DNA of 64,000 nucleotides from Sphingobium sp. BYY-5 (GTDB lineage Bacteria > Pseudomonadota > Alphaproteobacteria > Sphingomonadales > Sphingomonadaceae): assembly GCF_022758885.1 (NCBI RefSeq), contig NZ_JALEBH010000001.1, forward strand, positions 992,001 to 1,056,000, written 5' to 3'. A program made the position numbers and the translations under genes. The notes under the pieces were generated by a model, which was not told where the DNA came from, ran no database searches, and saw nothing but the letters and a program-made list of their open reading frames with translations. Position 1 is the stretch's first letter. Each line of letters starts with the position of its first letter. This document shows, piece by piece, positions 36,629-46,531 of the stretch.

Positions 36629-37729
36629 ATGGGCTTTCGTTGCGGTATCGTCGGTCTTCCCAATGTGGGCAAGTCCACCCTGTTCAATGCGCTGACCGAG
36701 ACGCAGGCGGCGCAGGCGGCGAATTATCCCTTCTGCACGATCGAACCGAACGAGGGCCGCGTGGCCGTGCCGGACGAGCGGTTGCAGACCATCGCCAGGA
36801 TCGGCGGCAGCGCCAAGATCATCGAGACGCAACTCAGTTTCGTCGACATTGCCGGCCTGGTGCGCGGCGCGTCCAAGGGCGAAGGGTTGGGCAATCAGTT
36901 CCTGGCCAATATCCGCGAGGTGGATGCGATCGTCCATGTGCTGCGCTGCTTCGAGGATGACGACATCACCCATGTCGAGGGCAAGGTGGACCCCATCGCC
37001 GACGCCGAGACGGTCGAGACCGAACTGATGCTGGCGGACCTGGAAAGTCTGGAAAAGCGCGTCCCCAACCTCGCCAAGAAGGCCGCGCAGGGCGACAAGG
37101 AGGCCAAGGCCGCCGCGTCGGTGCTGGGCCAGGCGCTCGACCTGCTGCGCGACGGCAAGCCCGCGCGCCTGACCGTGCCGCGTGACGTCGAGGAAGAACG
37201 GCTGTTCGCCCAGGCGCAGTTGCTGACGGCCAAGCCCGTCCTCTATGTCTGCAATGTCGAGGAAGACGCCGCGTCGGAAGGCAATGCCCATTCGGCGCGC
37301 GTGTTCGAGAAAGCAGCGGCCGAAAACGCCAAGGCGGTGATCGTCTCCGCCGCGATCGAAGCCGAACTCGTCACCATGCCGATCGAGGAGCGTGCGGAAT
37401 ATCTGGAAGCGCTGGGCCTGACCGAAGCCGGCCTCGCCCGCATCATCCGGGCGGGCTATGAACTGCTGGGCCTCATCACCTTCTTCACCGTCGGACCGAA
37501 GGAAGCCCGCGCCTGGACCGTGAACAAGGGCAGCAAGGCGCCCCAGGCCGCCGGCGCGATCCACACCGATTTCGAAAAGGGCTTCATCCGCGCCGAGACC
37601 ATGGCCTATGCCGACTATGTCCAGTTCAACGGCGAGACCGGGGCCAAGGAAGCGGGTAAGTGGCGCTCCGAAGGCAAGGAATATGTGACGCAGGACGGCG
37701 ACATCATGCTGTTCCGCTTCAACGTCTGA
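36629..37729 (+). CDS. ychF: YchF/OLA1-family ribosome-binding ATPase
   Basis: YchF is an Obg-related P-loop NTPase that binds ribosomes and prefers ATP; it affects stress and oxidative responses. The 366-residue product has Walker A GLPNVGKST (9-17), switch region FVDIAGLVRGASKGEGLGNQFL, the altered G4 region (YVCNVEED) typical of this ATP-specific family, a coiled-coil insert (about 125-200) and the C-terminal TGS domain ending GDIMLFRFNV. It stands alone and is followed by a hairpin. Confidence 0.96.
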   Translation: MGFRCGIVGLPNVGKSTLFNALTETQAAQAANYPFCTIEPNEGRVAVPDERLQTIARIGGSAKIIETQLSFVDIAGLVRGASKGEGLGNQFLANIREVDAIVHVLRCFEDDDITHVEGKVDPIADAETVETELMLADLESLEKRVPNLAKKAAQGDKEAKAAASVLGQALDLLRDGKPARLTVPRDVEEERLFAQAQLLTAKPVLYVCNVEEDAASEGNAHSARVFEKAAAENAKAVIVSAAIEAELVTMPIEERAEYLEALGLTEAGLARIIRAGYELLGLITFFTVGPKEARAWTVNKGSKAPQAAGAIHTDFEKGFIRAETMAYADYVQFNGETGAKEAGKWRSEGKEYVTQDGDIMLFRFNV

Positions 37730-37736
37730 CCGGATC

Positions 37737-37768
37737 GGCGGGGAAAGGGCGTATCGCCCCTCCCCGCC
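37737..37768. terminator. Hairpin between ychF and the DUF2167 gene
   Basis: GGCGGGGA pairs with TCCCCGCC and an inner GGGCG pairs with CGCCC, 8 bp after the ychF stop and 6 bp from the convergent stop. There is no long T-run, so termination strength is uncertain. Confidence 0.6.
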
Positions 37769-37774
37769 TTGCCA

Positions 37775-38797
37775 TCAGGTTTCGGAGGGGCGCGGTGCCC
37801 CTTCTTCAGGCGTTTCGGCGATCGGTTCTGCTTCGCTTTCGACCGGTGCTTCATAGGCGACAGTCTCTTGCTCCGCTGCCTTGCCCCGGCCGAGCCGGCC
37901 CTTGATCCAGCGCCAGCCGACACCGAAGACCAGAATGATCGGCAGCAGCAGCTTCTTGCCGAAGGCCAGCATCAGTGCCAGGAAGCCCAGCTTCTTCGCC
38001 GCCAGCAGCCCGGCTCCGGCCGCAACCAGCCCGCCAATGCCATATTCGGCGACCTTGTCTACATTGGGTATGAAGTCGGCATAGCGCGCGCCCTGGTCGA
38101 AGGTGACGGAGCCGCCGAATTTCGCGGCGGCCGCTTTCACTTCGGACAGATGCGACATGGTGGAGATCATGTTGAGGCTCAGCACGCCATGGCGACCGAG
38201 CAGCCGGACATCATAGTTGAGCGTGCCTTCAGCCACATCACCGAAGCGGATGTCGCGCGCCCATATGACGCTGTGATGCGCGCGGTCATAGGTGGGGCGC
38301 TCGGCCCAGCCGGCCAGATGCACGGGCGGATAGCCCGCTTCGGTCCGTTCCTTGTTCCGATCCGCTTCGCCGGACTTCATCTCGGTCATCAGCGCGTCGA
38401 AATCGGTTGAGGCCGCGTCGTCATCCTTCACATAACCGCTCTGGTCATAGGTGATGACCGCGCCCCAGGCATCCTCATCCATGAAGGTCTTTCCGGCCGG
38501 GAAGACCAGGCCCAGCACGCCATCCGCCTGCGCAGCGGGATTGCCCCAGGCATCGACGATCACCTCGCGCGCAGCCTTGGCGTCGAGATAATAATAATCC
38601 TTGCCCAGACGCAGCGTCGCCTTAGCCTCCGGCAGCGCGATGTCCCCGGTCTGCGGCTGCTGCCGCTGCAACATGTCCTTGATCTTTGCTTCATAAGCGC
38701 GTTGTTCCGCGCTCGGCGCTGGCTGTTGTGCCAAGAGTGTTCCCGGCGTCGCCCCGATCAGCAACATGGCGCCGACCGCGCCCCACATTCTCTTCAT
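37775..38797 (-). CDS. DUF2167 family secreted/membrane protein
   Basis: A 340-residue protein with a signal peptide ending near TLLAQQ, a periplasmic DUF2167 domain (GDIALPEAKATLRLGKDYYYL, GAVITYDQSGYVKDDDA, HSVIWARDIRF) and a hydrophobic C-terminal stretch (about 245-300) followed by a basic then acidic cytoplasmic tail. The function of the family is unknown. The start at 38797 is chosen because a GGGGGAG site lies 6 nt before it. It is divergent from the DNA glycosylase gene with a 53-bp gap. Confidence 0.88.
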   Translation of the reverse strand: MKRMWGAVGAMLLIGATPGTLLAQQPAPSAEQRAYEAKIKDMLQRQQPQTGDIALPEAKATLRLGKDYYYLDAKAAREVIVDAWGNPAAQADGVLGLVFPAGKTFMDEDAWGAVITYDQSGYVKDDDAASTDFDALMTEMKSGEADRNKERTEAGYPPVHLAGWAERPTYDRAHHSVIWARDIRFGDVAEGTLNYDVRLLGRHGVLSLNMISTMSHLSEVKAAAAKFGGSVTFDQGARYADFIPNVDKVAEYGIGGLVAAGAGLLAAKKLGFLALMLAFGKKLLLPIILVFGVGWRWIKGRLGRGKAAEQETVAYEAPVESEAEPIAETPEEGAPRPSET

Positions 38798-38850
38798 GAC
38801 AACTCCCCCAAATGAGGGGTAATATTCTAGAAACAAACGAATAGATCGCA

Positions 38851-39369
38851 ATGGCTCAAGGAGAATTTGTGCACGCGCCCAGGAAAATCGCCTTCCCGCC
38901 CAGTATCGATGTGCAGACCCGGTTGCTGATCCTGGGCAGCCTGCCGGGGGATGCGTCGATCAAGCAGGGCGAATATTATGCCCATCGCGGCAATGCCTTC
39001 TGGCAGTTGATCGGCGACGTGCTGGAAGAGGATTTGCGCGGCCAACCCTATGCGATGCGGCTGAAGCGGTTGCGGGCGCATGGTGTCGGGCTGTGGGACG
39101 TCATCGAAAGCGCCGAGCGGCCGGGGAGCCTGGACAGCAACATCCGGGGCGCAGAGTTGCGCGATCTGGGATTGTTCGTGGAACGGCTCCCGGCGCTGCG
39201 GGCGATCGGCTTCAACGGCAAGACCGCGGCGCTGCACGGACGGCGGCAATTGGGCGAGCGGCCGGGGCTGGCGCTGGTCGATCTTCCCTCTTCCAGCGGC
39301 GCCTATGCCAGCCTGTCGCGGGAAGCGAAGCGGCAGGCCTGGGGTGCTCTGCGCGATCACCTGGGGTGA
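38851..39369 (+). CDS. DNA-deoxyinosine/uracil glycosylase, UDG family 6-like
   Basis: A 172-residue member of the mismatch-specific UDG/hypoxanthine-DNA glycosylase group. The first catalytic motif is LILGSLPGDASIKQGEYY (32-47), followed by HRGNAFWQLIGDVL, and the second motif is VDLPSSSGAYASLS. Such enzymes remove hypoxanthine formed by adenine deamination. Distinguishing a strict hypoxanthine enzyme from a broader UDG would need assays. It reads divergently from the DUF2167 gene. Confidence 0.87.
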   Translation: MAQGEFVHAPRKIAFPPSIDVQTRLLILGSLPGDASIKQGEYYAHRGNAFWQLIGDVLEEDLRGQPYAMRLKRLRAHGVGLWDVIESAERPGSLDSNIRGAELRDLGLFVERLPALRAIGFNGKTAALHGRRQLGERPGLALVDLPSSSGAYASLSREAKRQAWGALRDHLG

Positions 39370-39448
39370 AAGCCTACCAAAACGTCACTTTACCGTCATC
39401 GCATGGCTGCTAAGCGATTAGCTTCGAAAAATATCCAACAGAGTCGCC

Positions 39449-40732
39449 ATGCTGAGCCGTTCCCCTGCCCGCCTTGTCCTCCCCGTCCTTCTCGCCTTCG
39501 GCGCGCTAAGCGCCTGCGCCACCGCTCCGACCGGTCGCCCTGCGCCGGTCGCGCAGGCTGAGCAGCGCGCGCCCGTCACCATCCTGGTGTCGATCGACGG
39601 ATTCCGCGCCGACTATCTGCAACGCGGCGTGACGCCCAATCTGGCGGCGCTGGCGGCCGGAGGCATCGAGGCGCCGATGCGCCCGTCCTTCCCGACCAAG
39701 ACTTTCCCCAATCATTGGGCGATCGTCACCGGCGACCGGCCCGACCGGAACGGCATTGTCGCCAACAATATGGAAGACGCCAGCCGCCCGGACGAGAAAT
39801 TCACCATGGCGAGCGACGATCCATTCTGGTGGAACGATGTCGAGCCGATCTGGGTGACGGCGGAAAAGGCGGGCGTGCGCACCGCGACCATGTTCTGGCC
39901 CGGCTCCAACGTCCCCTGGGGCGGGACGCAGGACAAGGCGTGGCCCTACACCATCCATGGCGGCGAGCGGCCGAGCGACTGGGCGCAGTTCAACCAGCAG
40001 ATCGGCGGCACGCAGCGTGTCAACATGGTGCTGGACGTGCTGCGCCGTCCGGCCGACATCCGCCCGCGCTTCGTGACGCTCTATTTCGATACGGTCGACA
40101 CGGCAGGCCATATCAACGGGCCGGACGCTCCCGAAACCACCCAGGCGCTGGCCGAAGTGGACCAGCATATCGGTGAGTTGGTCGCGGGCCTCAAGGCCAT
40201 GGGTCAACCCGCCAACCTCGTCATCCTGGCCGATCATGGCATGGCGGCGCGTTCGACCGACCGGGTTATCGCGCTGGACAAGGTGGCCAACCCCGCCGAC
40301 TATCGCGTCGTGGAGTCTGGCCCCTATGCCAGCCTGGTCGCGCAACCGGGGCATGAGGCGGCGCTGGAGGCCGCTCTGCTCAAGCCCACGCCCCATATGC
40401 AATGCTGGCGCAAGAGCGACATTCCCGCGCGGTTCCACTATGGCGCGCATCGCCGCATTCCGCCCTATTTCTGCCTGGGCGAAACGGGCTGGGAAATTCA
40501 GCCCACCACTCCCACCAAGCCGGTGACGGGCGGCAATCATGGCTGGGACGACCGCGCGCCGGAGATGCAGGCGCTGTTCATCGCCAACGGCCCCGCCTTC
40601 GCGCCGGGCGCGAAGCCCTTGGCGGGCTTCGCCAATGTCGATGTCTATCCGCTGATCGCCCGGCTGATCGGCGTGATGCCGCGCGCTTCGGACGGCGATC
40701 CCGCCGCGCTTTCCGGCCTTCTCGCTCGCTAG
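39449..40732 (+). CDS. Nucleotide pyrophosphatase/phosphodiesterase (NPP), lipoprotein
   Basis: A 427-residue alkaline-phosphatase-superfamily enzyme. The N-terminus is a lipoprotein signal with lipobox LSAC (Cys23). The metal-binding ISIDG-like start reads ILVSIDGFRADYL, the nucleophile threonine lies in PTKTFPNHW (about residue 85), and the second metal set is in YFDTVDTAGHINGP and LADHGM. NPPs cleave nucleotide phosphodiesters and pyrophosphates. The next gene, a PhoD phosphatase, starts 10 bp after the stop, so the two form a phosphate-scavenging pair in the envelope. Confidence 0.93.
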   Translation: MLSRSPARLVLPVLLAFGALSACATAPTGRPAPVAQAEQRAPVTILVSIDGFRADYLQRGVTPNLAALAAGGIEAPMRPSFPTKTFPNHWAIVTGDRPDRNGIVANNMEDASRPDEKFTMASDDPFWWNDVEPIWVTAEKAGVRTATMFWPGSNVPWGGTQDKAWPYTIHGGERPSDWAQFNQQIGGTQRVNMVLDVLRRPADIRPRFVTLYFDTVDTAGHINGPDAPETTQALAEVDQHIGELVAGLKAMGQPANLVILADHGMAARSTDRVIALDKVANPADYRVVESGPYASLVAQPGHEAALEAALLKPTPHMQCWRKSDIPARFHYGAHRRIPPYFCLGETGWEIQPTTPTKPVTGGNHGWDDRAPEMQALFIANGPAFAPGAKPLAGFANVDVYPLIARLIGVMPRASDGDPAALSGLLAR

Positions 40733-40742
40733 GATCACTGCC

Positions 40743-42296
40743 ATGCTGACCCGCCGCCAAATCCTCACCGCCGCCACCGCCACGCCGCTGATCGGCACGC
40801 CCGCGATCCTGAAAGCACAAAGCTGGTTCGCGGGCTATCCCTTCGCGCTCGGCGTCACGTCGGGTGATCCCGCGCCGGACGGCTTCGTCATCTGGACCAA
40901 GTTGGCGCCCAAGCCCTTCGACCTGCATGGCGGGATGCCGATGGTGCCGCTGCCGGTCAAATGGGAGGTGGCGAGCGACGATCGTTTCAAGACCATCGTC
41001 GCTTCGGGCGAAGCGACCGCGCGGCCTGAACTGGGTCATAGCGTCCATATCGAGGTGACGGGCCTCCAGCCCGACCGGCCCTATTGGTATCGCTTCACGC
41101 TGAGCGGCGATCAATCGACGCGCGGCCGCGCCCGCACGCTGCCCCTGCCCTCCGCCAGCCCGGCGAGCCTGAAGTTCGGCGTGGCGGGATGCCAGAATTA
41201 TGAGGATGGCCTGTACACCGCCTTCCGCCATCTGGCGCGGGAGGACGACCTGGCCTTCGTCTTTCATTATGGCGACTTCATCTATGAATATAAACGGCGC
41301 GGCCCGAACTATGACAAGGACGGCCTGCCCGTGGCACAGGTGCGCCAGCATATCGGCCAGGATTGTTTCGATGTCGCCGACTATCGGCTGCGCTATGCGC
41401 AATATCTGAGCGATTACGACCTTCAGGCCGCTCGCGCCCGGCATACTTGGTTCCCCACCTTCGACGATCATGAGATCGAAAATAACTGGGTCAGCGATTT
41501 CGCCGGAAAGGGCGACGCCCCGGCCGAAGTCTTCCGCCTCCGCCGACAGGCCGGATTGCAGGCCTGGTATGAATATATGCCGGTTCGCGCGGCGATGCTG
41601 CCACGCAACGGCATCATCACCGACATGTATCGCGAGGCGCGCTATGGCGATCTGCTCTCGATCGATTTTCTCGACACCCGCTCCTTCCGCAGCGACCAGC
41701 CCTGCGGCGATGGGTATAAGCCGCATTGCCCCGCCATCGACGACGGCAAGGCGCAGGTGATTTCACCCGAAGAGGAAGGCTGGCTGGTCCGCAACCTGAC
41801 GCGCGGACAGACCAAGTGGAACTGCGTCGCGCAACAGGTGATGATGATGTCGCTCGACCGTCGCCGTTATGCGGACGAAAAGACCGTCGTCTATAATATG
41901 GACACCTGGGCAGGCTATGCCGCGCAGCGCAACCAGCTGCTGGCGAAGATGCGCGGCCTCGACAATGTCGTCGTCCTGACCGGCGACGAGCATCAGAATT
42001 TCGCCGGGCTGCTGGACAATGGCGACAAGACGGTGGCGGTGGAGTTCGTGTCCACCTCCATATCATCGGGCGGCGACGGATCGAACCTGCGCGCGGGCAG
42101 CGACATCATCCTCAAGAATAATCCGAACCTGAAATTCATCAACGACCAGCGCGGCTATCTGGTCTGCGAGGTCGCGCCTGACGCCTGGACAACACGGGTC
42201 CGCGTGGTCGATCAGGTATCGACCCCCGGCGGCGCGATCAGCACGCGCGCCAGCCTGACCGTGCCGCGTGGCCAGCCGTCGATCAGCATCGCCTGA
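40743..42296 (+). CDS. phoD: PhoD-type alkaline phosphatase/phosphodiesterase, Tat-exported
   Basis: A 517-residue enzyme with a Tat signal (LTRRQILTAATATPLIG), an N-terminal Fn3-like PhoD_N domain (FALGVTSGDPAPDGFVIWTKL) and a metallophosphatase domain: HYGDFIYEY, FPTFDDHEIENNWVSDFAG, and VVLTGDEHQNFAGLL, which hold the metal-binding residues. PhoD enzymes use Ca/Fe and hydrolyse phosphomono- and diesters in the periplasm or outside. It is 10 bp downstream of the NPP gene. No Pho box was recognised upstream. Confidence 0.94.
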   Translation: MLTRRQILTAATATPLIGTPAILKAQSWFAGYPFALGVTSGDPAPDGFVIWTKLAPKPFDLHGGMPMVPLPVKWEVASDDRFKTIVASGEATARPELGHSVHIEVTGLQPDRPYWYRFTLSGDQSTRGRARTLPLPSASPASLKFGVAGCQNYEDGLYTAFRHLAREDDLAFVFHYGDFIYEYKRRGPNYDKDGLPVAQVRQHIGQDCFDVADYRLRYAQYLSDYDLQAARARHTWFPTFDDHEIENNWVSDFAGKGDAPAEVFRLRRQAGLQAWYEYMPVRAAMLPRNGIITDMYREARYGDLLSIDFLDTRSFRSDQPCGDGYKPHCPAIDDGKAQVISPEEEGWLVRNLTRGQTKWNCVAQQVMMMSLDRRRYADEKTVVYNMDTWAGYAAQRNQLLAKMRGLDNVVVLTGDEHQNFAGLLDNGDKTVAVEFVSTSISSGGDGSNLRAGSDIILKNNPNLKFINDQRGYLVCEVAPDAWTTRVRVVDQVSTPGGAISTRASLTVPRGQPSISIA

Positions 42297-42350
42297 CATT
42301 GACGTAAACGGAAAGCGCCTCTACATCATCTCCGTTGCAATAGGAGACGG

Positions 42351-42824
42351 ATGATGACGGACGAGATTCTCTATTTCGAGGATATCGAGGTCGGCGACAG
42401 CATCGACTTCGGCCCGCTCACCGTATCGCGCGAAGAGACCGTCGCCTTTGCCGCCGAGTTCGATCCGCAGCCCTTCCACCTGTCGGACGAGGCGGCGGCC
42501 ACCACCCATTTCGGCACCATCTCCGCCAGCGGCTGGCACACGACCGCGCTCTTCATGAAGATGTTCGTGACGGAAATCCAGAAACATCCCGGCCGGCAGG
42601 CGGCGAGCCTGGGGGCCATGGGCGTGGACGAACTGCGCTGGCTGCGGCCGGTGCGGCCCGGCGACACGCTGCGCGGCAGAAGCGAGGTGATCGACAAGAA
42701 AGCCTCCCAAAGCCGCCCGGAAATGGGGATCGTGCGCAACAAGGTGACGATCCTGAACCAGGACGATCAGCCCGTGCTGACCATGATCCCGATCGCTATG
42801 TGGCGGACCCGGCCAGCGCGGTAA
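42351..42824 (+). CDS. MaoC-family (R)-specific enoyl-CoA hydratase-like protein
   Basis: A 157-residue single hot-dog protein. EVGDSIDFGPLTVSREETVAFAAEFDPQPFHL contains the hydratase 2 pattern with the catalytic Asp and His, and HTTALFMKMFV and GVDELRWLRPVRPGDTL follow as in MaoC-like dehydratases. The CoA substrate is not known. An AGGAGACGG ribosome site precedes the ATG. It stands alone between phoD and a LysE gene. Confidence 0.9.
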   Translation: MMTDEILYFEDIEVGDSIDFGPLTVSREETVAFAAEFDPQPFHLSDEAAATTHFGTISASGWHTTALFMKMFVTEIQKHPGRQAASLGAMGVDELRWLRPVRPGDTLRGRSEVIDKKASQSRPEMGIVRNKVTILNQDDQPVLTMIPIAMWRTRPAR

Positions 42825-42894
42825 TAGTGGCCCTGCGCGATCATCTTCGCCTGGCGTAAGGCGGGCGGCGCATCGTCGCCAGGGAGAATGATAC

Positions 42895-43521
42895 ATGCCA
42901 AGTGCCGCCCATCTCATCGCCTTCGCCCTGATTTCGCTGGGCATGGTGCTGACGCCGGGGCCGAACATGATCTATCTGATATCGCGCTCCATTTCCCAGG
43001 GGCGCACGGCCGGAATGATCTCCCTTGGCGGCGTCGCCTGCGGTTTCCTCTTCTACATGGTAGGCGCGGCGTTCGGCATCACCGCCCTGCTGATGGCGAT
43101 GCCCTTCGCCTATGACGTGCTGCGGATCGGCGGTGCGCTCTATCTGTTGTGGCTGGCGTGGAACGCAGTGCGTCCCGGCGGCCGTTCGCCCTTCCAGGTC
43201 CGTACCCTGCCCCAGGATTCGCCGCGGCGGCTCTTCACCATGGGGCTGGTCACAAACCTGCTCAATCCCAAGGTAGCGATGATCTATCTGTCGCTGCTGC
43301 CGCAATTCGTCGATCCCGCGCGCGGCAACATCCTCGGCCAGTCGCTCCTGCTCGGCGCGACGCAGGTCGCGATCAGCCTGTCGGTCAACGCGGTGATCGC
43401 CTGCCTGGCCGGATCGATATCCTCTTTCCTGGGCGAGCGACCGCTCTGGCTGACGATCCAGCGCTGGTTCATGGGCACCGTGCTGGGCGGGCTGGCGGTG
43501 CGGATGGCGGTGGAACGGTAG
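42895..43521 (+). CDS. LysE-family amino-acid exporter
   Basis: A 208-residue protein with six hydrophobic helices. LTPGPNMIYLISRSISQGRTAG is the family's N-terminal signature, and GLVTNLLNPKVAMIYLSLLPQFVD is the conserved central one. The family exports amino acids such as lysine, homoserine or threonine; the substrate is unknown. It ends 2 bp from the convergent mutL stop. Confidence 0.92.
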   Translation: MPSAAHLIAFALISLGMVLTPGPNMIYLISRSISQGRTAGMISLGGVACGFLFYMVGAAFGITALLMAMPFAYDVLRIGGALYLLWLAWNAVRPGGRSPFQVRTLPQDSPRRLFTMGLVTNLLNPKVAMIYLSLLPQFVDPARGNILGQSLLLGATQVAISLSVNAVIACLAGSISSFLGERPLWLTIQRWFMGTVLGGLAVRMAVER

Positions 43522-43523
43522 GG

Positions 43524-45311
43524 CTATTTCCGCCCGAACAGCTTCTCGATATCGCCATGGCCCAGCTTCACCCAGGTCGGGCGGCCATGGTTGCACTGAC
43601 CGCTCCTGGGCGTGACTTCCATTTCGCGCAGCAGGGCGTTCATTTCCGCGACGCTCAGCACCCGGCCCGCGCGCACCGATCCGTGGCAGGCCATGGTCGC
43701 AGCGACGAGATCGAGCCGTTCCTTGAGCGACAGAGCGCTGTCATAGGCGGCGAGATCGTCGGCGAGATCGGTGACAAGGCCCTGCACGTCCGATTGCCCC
43801 AACATGGCGGGAACGGCGCGCACCAGCATGGCTGAGGGGCCGAAACGCTCCAGGTCGAGGCCAAATTCCTTCAACTCCGCCACACGCGCTTCCAGCCGGT
43901 CGCAGGCCGGTTCGTCCAGTTCCACCACTTCGGGCAGCAACAGCGCTTGGCTGGCGACGCCTTGCCCCTCCATCGCGCGGCGCATTCGTTCGAGCGTCAG
44001 CCGCTCATGCGCGGCATGTTGATCGACGATGACCAGGCCGTCCTCCGCCTCCGCCACGATATAGGTGCGGGCTACCTGGCCGCGCGCGACGCCCAGGGGA
44101 AAGCTCTGCGCCTCCGGTGTGGGCATGGCGGCGGGCTCGGCGCGAGCCTGGGGCGGCGGCGTGAGGAAGGATGGGCGGCGATCGGCAAAGGAGGGTTGCG
44201 CCAGCGGGTTGTAGTTGACCGGTGACGAAGCCGCTTCGAAGATCGGCATGGCCCCTATCGGTGTGGGGGAGACCGGTTCCGGCTTCCAGGCGGACAGGGC
44301 CGCCGGGTCGGCATGTTGCACCGCGCGAAACCCCTCGGCATCGAGCGCGCGGCGCAGGCCGGAAACGATCATGCCACGGATCAGCGCCGGATCGCGGAAG
44401 CGGACTTCGGTCTTGGCCGGGTGGACGTTAACATCCACCTCCAGCGGCGGCACGTCCAGGAAGAGCGCCACCACCGGATGCCGATCGCGCGCCAGCATAT
44501 CGGCATAGGCGCCACGTAACGCGCCGATCAGCAGCCGGTCGCGCACCGGCCGGCCATTGACGAACAGATATTGGTGATCGCCCACGCCGCGATTGTAGGT
44601 CGGCAGCGAAGCGACGCCGGACAGGCGGATACCCTCTCGCTCCAGCGACACGATCACATGATTGTCGGCCAGTTGCCGGTCGGTCAACGCAGCGACCCGA
44701 TCCTCCCGCGCCTCATTTTCCTGCACGCCCAGCACACGGCGGCCATCATGCTCCACGGAGAAGGCGACGGACGGATGCGCCATGGCGAGACGGCGGATAA
44801 TGTCGAGGCAGGCGGCATATTCGGACTTGGGCGATCGCAGGAATTTGCGGCGCGCGGGCACCTTGGCGAAGAGCTGGTCGACGGTGACGCGCGTGCCGGG
44901 CGGCAATGCCGCCGGCCCTTCCGCCACCAACTGGCCATTGTCGACGGTGCGGTTCCAGCCGTCGCTTCCGCGCGGGCGACTGTCGATCGATAGCCGTGCG
45001 ACGCTGGCGATCGACGGCAAGGCTTCCCCGCGGAAGCCCAGAGTCGCCACATTTTCAATGGCATCGTCGGGCAGTTTGGAGGTCGCGTGACGCTCCAGCG
45101 CCAGCGCCATATCGGCCGAATCCATGCCGCAGCCATCATCGCTGACCTCGATCCGGTCCAGCCCACCGCTCGACAGACGAACGGCGATACGAGTCGCCCC
45201 GGCGTCCAAAGCGTTTTCAACAATTTCCTTGAGCGCGCTGGCGGGTCTTTCGACCACTTCGCCCGCAGCGATACGATTGACCAAATGTTCGGGTAGACGG
45301 CGTATTGACAT
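43524..45311 (-). CDS. mutL: DNA mismatch repair protein MutL (endonuclease type)
   Basis: MutL links mismatch recognition by MutS to strand removal. The 595-residue product has the GHKL ATPase domain (KEIVENALDAGATRI 28-42, DDGCGM 58-63, GFRGEAL 92-98), the transducer domain with VNGRPVRDR and VHPAKTEVRF, a variable linker (about 340-400) and the C-terminal dimerisation domain. Residues 430-441, DQHAAHERLTLE, fit the DQHA(X2)E(X4)E metal-binding motif of nicking MutL proteins, as expected in bacteria without MutH. It is divergent from mreB across 157 bp. Confidence 0.96.
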   Translation of the reverse strand: MSIRRLPEHLVNRIAAGEVVERPASALKEIVENALDAGATRIAVRLSSGGLDRIEVSDDGCGMDSADMALALERHATSKLPDDAIENVATLGFRGEALPSIASVARLSIDSRPRGSDGWNRTVDNGQLVAEGPAALPPGTRVTVDQLFAKVPARRKFLRSPKSEYAACLDIIRRLAMAHPSVAFSVEHDGRRVLGVQENEAREDRVAALTDRQLADNHVIVSLEREGIRLSGVASLPTYNRGVGDHQYLFVNGRPVRDRLLIGALRGAYADMLARDRHPVVALFLDVPPLEVDVNVHPAKTEVRFRDPALIRGMIVSGLRRALDAEGFRAVQHADPAALSAWKPEPVSPTPIGAMPIFEAASSPVNYNPLAQPSFADRRPSFLTPPPQARAEPAAMPTPEAQSFPLGVARGQVARTYIVAEAEDGLVIVDQHAAHERLTLERMRRAMEGQGVASQALLLPEVVELDEPACDRLEARVAELKEFGLDLERFGPSAMLVRAVPAMLGQSDVQGLVTDLADDLAAYDSALSLKERLDLVAATMACHGSVRAGRVLSVAEMNALLREMEVTPRSGQCNHGRPTWVKLGHGDIEKLFGRK

Positions 45312-45465
45312 TGATTAGTGACTAGCCCAATCGAGCGCTTTCCGCGAGCCGCGATCCCAGATTTTTTGCACTGCAAGGCGCAGGGAAGGATGGGCGGACG
45401 GACGAGCGAACAGCTATCCGACCGACCCCATATGCGTCGCGGGGACGGCGGGCGAAACAGGATAA

Positions 45466-46515
<1,050 letters not shown>

Positions 46516-46531
46516 TCGGAAGGAAATCCTG

